Shown in pieces: positions 6,914 to 12,108 of a stretch of DNA of 12,108 bases. Where the stretch lies: the NCBI GenBank assembly GCA_019348265.1, contig JAHWJV010000060.1:1-12108 (forward strand), given 5' to 3'. The notes under the pieces are model-generated. The model had not been told where the DNA came from, made no database searches, and worked only from the letters and a program-made list of their open reading frames with translations. The position numbers and the translations under genes are program-made. Origin of the DNA: Gemmatimonadota bacterium (GTDB lineage Bacteria; Gemmatimonadota; Gemmatimonadetes; Longimicrobiales; Longimicrobiaceae). Each line of letters starts with the position of its first letter. The first letter of the stretch is position 1.

Positions 6914-7129
6914 TCAGGCGGCGGTCTCGTGCTTGACATCCTCCCGAACCCGGCCGACGAAAGCTTCCCATCCTTCGCCCTCGTTCCGCTGCACGACACC
7001 ATTGTCGTGCAGGATCCGAATGATCTCTTCGTCCGGCCTGTCGAACGCCACCTCCAGGGTCCGCAGGCTCGCTCCGTCACGGTACATCGCGCACATCGCC
7101 TGTTCCTGGGCACTCGTCGGTTCGGTCAC
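6914..7129 (-). CDS. Small helix-turn-helix-like protein, 71 aa
   Basis: I do not recognise the named family. The start is taken as the GTG at 7129 because GGAGGTG sits a few bases before it; an upstream ATG at 7159 would add ten residues that span this SD. Three consecutive helices are likely: AQEQAMCAMYRDGA (7-20), SLRTLEVAFD (21-30) and RPDEEIIRILHDNGV (31-45). The spacing matches a homeodomain-like helix-turn-helix, of the kind in resolvases and small DNA-binding proteins. The tail (46-71) contains WEAFVGRVREDV and is acidic at its end. There is no effector domain, so if it binds DNA it would do so alone or as a dimer. A gene-specific hairpin terminator follows, and the sulfatase stop is 100 bases upstream. 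Confidence 0.75.
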   Translation of the reverse strand: MTEPTSAQEQAMCAMYRDGASLRTLEVAFDRPDEEIIRILHDNGVVQRNEGEGWEAFVGRVREDVKHETAA

Positions 7130-7228
7130 GACACACCTCCGGTTCTGAGTGAGATTCATCGATTCCGATCCCCACTTTCCGTTACAGAACCCGTGCCGCC
7201 CGTGCCGGTCTCGACGTCGAAGCGAGCG

Positions 7229-8746
7229 CTACTGTTCGGCGAGCGGATCGGTGCTGCGTGCACCCGCCGGCCGGCGGGCGGCGTTCGGCTGCCCTCGCGG
7301 CTCGCGCAGCGGAATCTGCAGCCCGCCGGTCTCCTCCATCACGCGGAAGAGCCTCCCCCTCAGGTCCAGGGCAAGCTGCTTGTGCTGCGGCATCGCGATG
7401 AGATTCCTCGCCTCCCCCGGGTCGGCCTGGAGGTCGAAGAGCGCGTCCTGACCCCAGAGTCCATAGAAGTGGATGTACTTATACCGGTCGGTCCGCAGTG
7501 CGAACTGCGTAGGCGTCTGCGGGAAGTTCCACTCCCAGTAGTACTCGTAGAACACCTCGCTTCTCCACGGGATGCTCTCTCCGCGCAGGAGCGGGAGGAA
7601 GCTGCGGCCATCGACCGCGTGGTCGGCCGGCGCCCGCGCCCCCGCCAGCTCCAGTACGGTGGGCATGACGTCCATATTCATCACCATCTGGTTCAGCGTC
7701 GTACCCGGCCGAACCAGCCCCGGCCCCCATGCCAGCATCGGCACGCGGATCGACTCTTCGAAGGCGTGTCTCTTGTCGATCAGACCGTGCTCGCCGAAGG
7801 AGAATCCGTTGTCTCCCATGTAGATGACGAGCGTGTTGTCGTCGAGGCCAGTCCTCTCGAGCAGATCGAGCACCTTTCCGACGCTCTCGTCGGCCGCGAG
7901 GAGCGTCTCGCCATACTGGCGGAGGAAGTCGTCGAAGCTGATGCGCCCGTGGTACATGTAGTCGACGCCGTGCCAGGAGGAGCGCTGCTGTCGCACCCAC
8001 TCGGGCCAGCTATCGATGCCCGGGGCGTCTCTCCGCATCGTCTCGGGGTAGGTCAGTTTTGCGTTCCTGTACCGGCCGGCGTGGCGCTCGGCGGGAGCGA
8101 ATTCCGCATGCACGGCCTTGTGCGAGAGATAAAGGAAGAAGGGGCGACCCGGCTCGCCCGAGCGCTGCCTCTCGAGCCACTCGAGCGCGTACTCGGTCAG
8201 GATGTCCGTGGTGTATCCGGCCCGCTCGACCCTGCGCCCGTCGACATTGAGCACCGGGTTGTGGTACGGGCCCTGGCCGCGGAAGGAGACCCAGTGGTCG
8301 AAACCCGGCCGCGGCTCGTCCGTGTCCTGACCCATGTGCCACTTGCCCACGTAAGCCGTGCGGTACCCCGCCTGCTGCAGGTACTGTGGGAAGTAGCGCG
8401 TCCCGGGAGGGACGTCCCGGGCATTGTCCACCACCCCGTGGCGGTGCGTGTACTGGCCGGTCAGGATAGACGCGCGGCTGGGCGAGCAGAGCGCGGTGGT
8501 CACGAAGGCGTTGGCGATGTGGACGCCTCCGCGAGCCATGCGGTCGAGGTTCGGCGACTCCAGCCACTCCGGGGCTCCGGGGTGGAAACCCATCGCATCA
8601 TAGCGGTGATCGTCCGTCAGGATGAACACGACGTTCCGCGGACGAACCTGCTGGCTCCCGGCCGCACCCGCGCTGGTGAGCAGCAGGAGGAGCAGGGCCA
8701 GCCCGCGACCGCACCAGCTGGGGAAACGGCACATCGACTTGGGCAT
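7229..8746 (-). CDS. Exported type I sulfatase (formylglycine-dependent)
   Basis: The 505-residue product is a sulfatase of the alkaline-phosphatase superfamily, hydrolysing sulfate esters outside the cytoplasm. The N-terminus is a signal peptide (LALLLLLLTSAGAAG core, cleavage near residue 30). NVVFILTDDHRYD (about 38-50) supplies metal ligands Asp45 and Asp46. ALCSPSRASILTGQY has the C-x-P-S-R signature, with Cys87 becoming formylglycine. GKWHMG (134-139), the SHKAVH region near 208, GDNGFSFGEHG (near 311-321) and a nearby Lys complete the active site. The Cys-motif context and C-terminal region (EWNFPQTPTQFALRT) resemble N-acetylglucosamine-6-sulfatase/heparan-type enzymes; the substrate is inferred only. 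ATG 8746 is chosen because AGGAG lies eight bases before it and the signal peptide follows. No maturase gene is in the window. Confidence 0.95.
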   Translation of the reverse strand: MPKSMCRFPSWCGRGLALLLLLLTSAGAAGSQQVRPRNVVFILTDDHRYDAMGFHPGAPEWLESPNLDRMARGGVHIANAFVTTALCSPSRASILTGQYTHRHGVVDNARDVPPGTRYFPQYLQQAGYRTAYVGKWHMGQDTDEPRPGFDHWVSFRGQGPYHNPVLNVDGRRVERAGYTTDILTEYALEWLERQRSGEPGRPFFLYLSHKAVHAEFAPAERHAGRYRNAKLTYPETMRRDAPGIDSWPEWVRQQRSSWHGVDYMYHGRISFDDFLRQYGETLLAADESVGKVLDLLERTGLDDNTLVIYMGDNGFSFGEHGLIDKRHAFEESIRVPMLAWGPGLVRPGTTLNQMVMNMDVMPTVLELAGARAPADHAVDGRSFLPLLRGESIPWRSEVFYEYYWEWNFPQTPTQFALRTDRYKYIHFYGLWGQDALFDLQADPGEARNLIAMPQHKQLALDLRGRLFRVMEETGGLQIPLREPRGQPNAARRPAGARSTDPLAEQ

Positions 8747-8966
8747 GAATGGGGCTCCTGCGTCTGGTGAGGTGAGGCTGCGGCGATAGCGGGCGAGCGG
8801 GACGCGAACAGGTCGCCGCAAGCTTGCAACCGGCACACGCGCGGGTGACAGGGCCGCGCGAGCGCCGCCCCTCTAAGATCGGGTCCGGAGTTCCGCTGGG
8901 AAAGGGCGGCTCCTGACTGCCCCCGGAGCACGGCTCCGGTCCAGAGACCAGCATCATGAACGGAGA
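8747..8966. other. Sulfatase upstream region
   Basis: This stretch of about 220 bases lies between the sulfatase start and the transpeptidase terminator hairpin. It contains the sulfatase SD and presumably its promoter. On the minus strand, GATCTTAGAGGGGCGG at about 8864-8879 is the least GC-rich short block and could be a -10 region, but no matching -35 is clear. No other gene is seen. Confidence 0.3.
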
Positions 8967-8996
8967 AGGCCCCGCAGCTTCCACGCTGCGGGGCCT
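8967..8996 (-). terminator. Hairpin terminator of the L,D-transpeptidase-like gene
   Basis: AGGCCCCGCAGC (8967-8978) pairs with GCTGCGGGGCCT (8985-8996), a 12-bp stem with a six-base loop. It begins 39 bases after the minus-strand stop at 9035, and TTCTCCGTT follows on the minus strand. Confidence 0.75.
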
Positions 8997-9034
8997 CGTC
9001 GCATCCGGGGCTCTTACACCGCCGCAGGGCGTGC

Positions 9035-9907
9035 CTACCGCGGCTGGCTATTGAGTGGCGAGCCGGCGAGCTGCACCAGGTCGTGGGCGGCCCAGGGCTC
9101 TTCCTGCATCCACTGCGGGTCGTGCGGGGAAAAGAGGAACACGAGCCCGCCGTTGGCGATCTCGGGAATGAGCCATTCGGCGCGCTCCGGCTCCATCGCC
9201 GGGCAGCCTTCGCTGCGGCCGGCTCTGCCGGGCGTCACGTACGGGGCGCCGTGTACCACGACGCCGCGCGCCCGGGCGGCGCTGTTGAACCGTCCGGAAA
9301 CGCCCTTGAGCCGCAGACCGATTGAACGATAAGTGCCCCCACCGGAGTGGCCGACGAAGTTGTACGTCTCCTGCGCGACGTAAAGCCCGAGCGAGGTGGA
9401 CGCGCTCCCCTCCCGGTTCGTGAAGCGCGTCGGCACACCGTCGGCGGAGCTCAACGACCCGCGTCCGTGCGCGACCATGAACGGGCCGTCAATCAGCCGC
9501 AGCGACTCCATGTCGAAGACGTACCCGCGAGGCGTCCGGTTGTCGAGCCCGTAATCCACGAAGTAGAGGTACGGCTTCTTCACCTGCTCGGGATGTGCCG
9601 CGCGGAAGTTGAAGTAGGCGTGAAAGGCGAGGCGGAGCGCCTCCGGGTGGCTCTTCAGCTGCACGCGATCGGCCAGAGAGGTGATGGCCGTGCTCACCTT
9701 CGCGGCGCGGATCTCGGCGGCGCTGACCGGAGCGGCAACCTCGATCTTCACCTCGGGCGCGGCCGGGGCGACCATGGCGGGCGGAGCGGCTACCGGCATG
9801 ACGAGCGGCGCCCTGTTCCTCGCACTCGGGCTACCCCGTTCGGCGATGGCGACGATGCTGGCGAGCATGAGCAGGGCAACGGCAGGCACGAGCACGGGTA
9901 GACGCAT
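9035..9907 (-). CDS. Murein L,D-transpeptidase catalytic-domain family protein
   Basis: The 290-residue product has an N-terminal signal or anchor segment (LPVLVPAVALLMLASIVAIA, 3-22), an Ala/Pro/Val-rich linker (about 33-62), then a catalytic domain of the PF13645-type murein L,D-transpeptidase family. Domain signs: KPYLYFVDYGLDNRTPRGYV (111-130), a strand PFMVAHGRGS (142-151), YNFVGHSGGG (182-191), VVVHGAPYV (216-224) with His219, and GRSEGCPAM (230-238) with the likely nucleophile Cys235. Such enzymes cross-link or trim peptidoglycan or attach proteins to it, in the periplasm or outer face. The S-x-GC-P motif and His are intact, so activity is expected. AGGAG lies very close (two bases) to the ATG. 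It precedes its own terminator, so it is probably monocistronic. Confidence 0.92.
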   Translation of the reverse strand: MRLPVLVPAVALLMLASIVAIAERGSPSARNRAPLVMPVAAPPAMVAPAAPEVKIEVAAPVSAAEIRAAKVSTAITSLADRVQLKSHPEALRLAFHAYFNFRAAHPEQVKKPYLYFVDYGLDNRTPRGYVFDMESLRLIDGPFMVAHGRGSLSSADGVPTRFTNREGSASTSLGLYVAQETYNFVGHSGGGTYRSIGLRLKGVSGRFNSAARARGVVVHGAPYVTPGRAGRSEGCPAMEPERAEWLIPEIANGGLVFLFSPHDPQWMQEEPWAAHDLVQLAGSPLNSQPR

Positions 9908-10187
9908 GGCTCCTCGCGTGGACGGGCGCTTCCCGAGGGGAAGTGCTCGAAGGGAAAAAATATGTGCGGATGGTCAAAAGATGGCCGCGCGCCGGTGGGA
10001 CTGGCTCCCGGACGTTGAGACCGGGGAGGTGGCGACCAGCCGGCTTTGACACCTCAGCGGCGGAGGTGTTCCCCATTCGCCGAAATTGGTTTCGCACCCG
10101 CGTGACGGGGCACGGGTTTTGACCCAGAATCAGCGCCGTTTGGCGGCTCCCCGCCACGCGCCCACCACCCCCAGCGGAGGATCGATC
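9908..10187. other. Divergent intergenic region (transpeptidase / SnoaL-like gene)
   Basis: This 280-base stretch separates two divergent genes and must hold both promoters. On the minus strand, TTTTGACC near 9973-9980 is a good -35-like box followed by AT-rich ATATTTTTT, but the spacing to a -10 is short. A small hairpin, ACACCTC (10049-10055) with GAGGTGT (10063-10069), could be an operator. No gene is seen. Confidence 0.35.
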
Positions 10188-10613
10188 ATGTCAGCGAACG
10201 AGAACGGAGCCGTGGTCCGTCGCTTCATCGACGAAGTCTTCAACGGAGGCAACTTCTCGGCGGCCGAAGAGATCCTCGCCCCGGACTACGTGCATCACGA
10301 CCCCGCCACCGCGGACATGGGCTCGGGCCGGGAAGGGCTCGAGCAGATGGTCACTTTCTATCGGCAGGCATTCCCCGACTTCTCGGTCAAGCTCGACGAC
10401 CAGATCATCGCGGAGGACAAGGTCGTCGAGCGCTGGACCGGCCGCGGCACGCACCAGGGCGCCCTGATGGGGATTCCCGCGACGGGGCGGACGATCACCG
10501 CGACCGGGATCAGCATCCACCGGCTGGCGGGCGGCAAGATCGCGGAAACCTGGACGATCTTCGACACGGCCGGGATGCTGCGCCAGCTCGGGATGGTTCC
10601 CGGGCAGCAATAA
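10188..10613 (+). CDS. SnoaL-like/ester cyclase-family protein
   Basis: A 141-residue protein of the SnoaL-like (NTF2-like, cone-shaped alpha+beta) family. The N-terminal helices (VVRRFIDEVFNGGNFSAAEE, 9-28) are followed by the family's usual turn ILAPDYVHHDP (29-39). The next part carries GLEQMVTFYRQAFPDFSV (50-67), and strands AEDKVVERWTGRGTHQG (75-91) and TATGISIHRLAGGKIAETWT (104-123). The last is the typical ester-cyclase ending with W-T, followed by D126. Length is normal. Family members include polyketide cyclases and many uncharacterised proteins, so the reaction is open. GGAGG sits seven bases before the ATG. The hairpin at 10628-10663 follows the stop closely. Confidence 0.92.
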   Translation: MSANENGAVVRRFIDEVFNGGNFSAAEEILAPDYVHHDPATADMGSGREGLEQMVTFYRQAFPDFSVKLDDQIIAEDKVVERWTGRGTHQGALMGIPATGRTITATGISIHRLAGGKIAETWTIFDTAGMLRQLGMVPGQQ

Positions 10614-10627
10614 GGCTGATGCCGAGG

Positions 10628-10663
10628 CGGGTGGAGGCTCGTGACCGCACCTTCCTCCACCCG
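10628..10663 (+). terminator. Hairpin after the SnoaL-like gene
   Basis: CGGGTGGAGG (10628-10637) pairs with CCTCCACCCG (10654-10663), a 10-bp stem around a 16-base loop, 14 bases after the stop codon. There is no U-tract. Confidence 0.55.
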
Positions 10664-10677
10664 GCTCCCATTCCCTG

Positions 10678-11150
10678 GTGCGTCACACCACCGAAGCACA
10701 TCTTCGAGCAGCCTTCGTGAGCCCGGCGCGTACCAACGCGGGAGCCGCGGGCGATGTACATCACTGCGATCCTGGATGCGGCGAGCGGATGGTCGCCAGC
10801 ACCGCCGCCGCCGCCGTAGCCAGCGCAGCGCCATTGCCTCCACAGACACTCCGCGGGAACCTCGGCCCACTCGGGGAGGTGACCTCCGTCCCGCAGACGA
10901 TCCCGTTCTCCTCCGCTTCAGGTGGCCGCGCGGTCCCGCTGGTCGTGCGCGCCATCGAGCAGGCCGCCAGCGCCTACGACACCGTTTCCCTGGCGGAGCT
11001 CGGCTCGGCCGCGCTATGGAAGGGGCGCTCAGCAAGTACTGTCTCGGGATCGCGAGCCTCGACGAGAGCGCGAAGAAGAACCGCTTCAAGGGCGTCCTCC
11101 GCCGACTGGAGCGTATTGGAGAGGATCGGCCCGCTCTCATCAACCCTTGA
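10678..11150 (+). pseudogene. Frameshifted coding remnant; C-terminus resembles a VTC-type polyphosphate polymerase
   Basis: No single frame explains this stretch. In one frame (about 10860-11020) third-position GC is very high and the product reads GRAVPLVVRAIEQAASAYDT and SLAELGSAALW. From about 11019 the GC3-rich frame is another one, reading GALSKYCLGIASLDE then KKNRFKGVLRRLERI and a stop at 11148-11150. One extra G in the GGGG run near 11025 would join them (SAALWKGALSKYC). The SKYC...NRFK..LRR ending resembles bacterial VTC-domain polyphosphate polymerases, which often stand directly before DUF4956 genes, as here. The preceding part does not match a VTC catalytic core that I can recognise, and the whole is too short for one. 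A (CCG)5 run lies near 10800-10815. Confidence 0.45.
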
Positions 11151-11161
11151 GCCAGAACCTG

Positions 11162-11668
11162 ATGGAAGTGGGTGCCAATCTCCTGTCCGCGCCGCTCGCC
11201 GCCATGGCGACGCGCCTGGCGATCGACCTCGCGTGCGTGATCGTCCTGATCCGGGTAATCTACTACCGGACCTACAGGCGCACCGACCTGTTCCTCACCT
11301 TCTTCTCCTTCAACCTGGTCATCTTCCTCATCGCCTTCGTGCTGAACAGCTCGGAGATGAGCATGGGAGCGGCCTTCGGCCTGTTTGCCGTCTTCTCGAT
11401 GCTGCGCTACCGTACCGAGGGGATCTCGGCGACGGATATGACCTATCTGTTCCTGGGTATCGCGCTGGGGCTGATGCTCGCGGTCAGCAGCGCTGGCCCG
11501 GTGGGGCTGGCGATGACCGGCGGGATCGTGCTCGTCTCGGCCTGGGTGTTGGAGAGCGGCGTGTTGGCGAAACGCGAGCTCGGCCCACCATCAGCAGCCG
11601 GGGCATTGACTTCAGGATCGCTACGCGTCGCCTGGCGCGCGGCGCGGCCGATTGACCGAGACTCATGA
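11162..11668 (+). CDS. DUF4956 membrane protein, C-terminally truncated
   Basis: The first about 140 residues are a clear DUF4956 protein. Hydrophobic segments are seen at 16-34, 42-62, 68-81, 94-111 and 114-132. The family hallmark FAVFSMLRYRTEGISATDMT lies at 75-94, then YLFLGIALGLMLAVSSAG. Members are integral inner-membrane proteins, often next to VTC-type polyphosphate polymerases; their function is not established. Normal members continue into a soluble C-terminal domain to about 210-230 residues. Here the similarity stops after ESGVLAKREL (residue 140, near 11580), and a 28-residue Arg/Ala/Ser tail unlike the family follows to the stop. The start ATG is 11 bases after the previous remnant's stop; its SD is weak. 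Confidence 0.85.
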   Translation: MEVGANLLSAPLAAMATRLAIDLACVIVLIRVIYYRTYRRTDLFLTFFSFNLVIFLIAFVLNSSEMSMGAAFGLFAVFSMLRYRTEGISATDMTYLFLGIALGLMLAVSSAGPVGLAMTGGIVLVSAWVLESGVLAKRELGPPSAAGALTSGSLRVAWRAARPIDRDS

Positions 11669-11679
11669 ACTCTCCAGTG

Positions 11680-11692
11680 TACGGTCCGGCGC
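11680..11692 (+). promoter_or_regulatory. Candidate leaderless -10 element of the MFS gene
   Basis: TACGGT (11680-11685) matches TANNNT and ends seven bases before the GTG at 11693. No Shine-Dalgarno sequence is present. This is the layout of leaderless genes, common in Actinobacteria. No -35 with correct spacing is clear: TTGACC at 11652-11657 is 22 bases upstream. Confidence 0.4.
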
Positions 11693-12108
11693 GTGACCAC
11701 GGCCGACGCGAGGACCTGGCGCCGGGCGGCGTTCGCGCTGTTCGTGGTGGCGGCGGGGACCAACGTGCCGACACCGTTGCTGCTCATCGACCGGGACACG
11801 CTCGACCTCGGCCCGGACGTGCTCACCGCTGTCTTCGGCTGCTACGCGCTCGGGCTGCTGCCGGCGCTCGCGGTGGCCGGTCCGCTGTCGGACCGCTTCG
11901 GTCGCCGCCGGGTGGTGCTGCCCAGCATGGTCCTGGCCGGCCTCACCTCGCTGCTGCTGGTCGGGGCGGCGTCCTCGCTGCCGCTGCTCTTCGCCGGACG
12001 GGCGCTGCAGGGAGCGGTCAGCGGAGCGGTCTTCAGCGTCGCCAGCGCCTGGATCGCCGAGCTGTCCCTCGTCGCTCGGGAGGGTGCGGGCGGGCGGCGG
12101 GCCGCGGT
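11693..12108 (+). CDS. MFS transporter, 5' part (runs off the window)
   Basis: The first 138 codons of a major facilitator superfamily transporter. Membrane helices are visible at about 11-32, 44-64, 73-93, 97-118 and beyond. GPLSDRFGRRR (63-73) between helices 2 and 3 is the MFS motif A loop, and GRALQG (102-107) the typical R-x-x-Q-G start of helix 4. A complete protein would have about 400 residues, so roughly a third is present. Substrate unknown; drug-efflux-type members look like this. The GTG is the first in-frame start after the upstream stop. Third-position GC is about 95% by my reading, higher than its neighbours, and the style is actinobacterial. Confidence 0.88.
   Translation, partial: MTTADARTWRRAAFALFVVAAGTNVPTPLLLIDRDTLDLGPDVLTAVFGCYALGLLPALAVAGPLSDRFGRRRVVLPSMVLAGLTSLLLVGAASSLPLLFAGRALQGAVSGAVFSVASAWIAELSLVAREGAGGRRAA

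Noticed and set aside
6809..8770. Very long plus-strand open frame (653 codons)
   Set aside because: It lies antisense to the sulfatase and the helix-turn-helix-like gene, whose motifs are unmistakable; its translation is Arg/Pro/His-rich without domains.
10795..10820. (CCG)5 run as a functional repeat
   Set aside because: Five triplets in 70% GC DNA are not remarkable; noted only as a place where assembly may slip.
10358..11143. 261-codon minus-strand open frame
   Set aside because: Arg/Pro/Ser-rich low-complexity translation overlapping the SnoaL-like gene; no domain visible.
1..12108. Search for tRNAs, rRNA, CRISPR repeats, transposase genes and attachment sites
   Set aside because: No cloverleaf, regularly spaced repeat, transposase motif or paired direct repeat was found by eye.

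Overview
The window is high-GC DNA (roughly 70% in most places) with densely packed genes on both strands. It suggests a free-living, Gram-negative-type bacterium. The mixture of a two-CBS-domain protein, a YtxJ-type thioredoxin-like protein, a PF13645-type L,D-transpeptidase, a formylglycine sulfatase and a DUF4956 membrane protein would fit Gemmatimonadota or a similar soil or marine lineage. That is inference from gene content, not a placement. There are no tRNA or rRNA genes, no CRISPR array and no recognisable transposon.

Left part (1-1800): three small proteins without assigned function (minus strand 54-260; plus strand 931-1173 and 1346-1600), separated by a gene-poor stretch (261-930). 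That stretch holds an AT-rich island with an inverted repeat and a hydrophobic minus-strand frame that has no start codon.

Middle part (1807-6038): six plus-strand genes follow closely: SRPBCC lipid-binding-fold protein, DUF72 protein, GNAT acyltransferase, short-chain dehydrogenase, second GNAT acyltransferase, and a CBS-pair protein. The DUF72 and first GNAT genes overlap in ATGA, so they are probably translationally coupled. The CBS gene has its own candidate promoter. A long hairpin (6069-6109) closes the cluster and faces the convergent minus-strand genes.

Right-centre (6153-9907, minus strand): a YtxJ/BrxC-like protein followed by a possible 36-codon membrane peptide that is out of frame with its ATG; a small helix-turn-helix-like protein with its own hairpin terminator; an exported formylglycine-dependent sulfatase; and an L,D-transpeptidase-family protein with its own hairpin terminator. 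The sulfatase and transpeptidase act outside the cytoplasm, but nothing in the sequence ties them into one pathway.

Right end (10188-12108): a SnoaL-like protein with a clear ribosome binding site, then a disturbed stretch. A coding remnant changes frame near 11025 and ends in what looks like the C-terminus of a VTC-type polyphosphate polymerase. It is followed by a DUF4956 membrane protein whose normal C-terminus is missing. After that comes the start of an MFS transporter with even higher third-position GC and an Actinobacteria-style leaderless start, running off the window. This end looks like a recombination boundary, a horizontal acquisition or an assembly join.

I did not find a convincing new defence, biosynthetic or mobile system. 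The most useful observations are the probable junction near 11580, two possible single-base indels that would each restore a sensible protein, and several small uncharacterised proteins.
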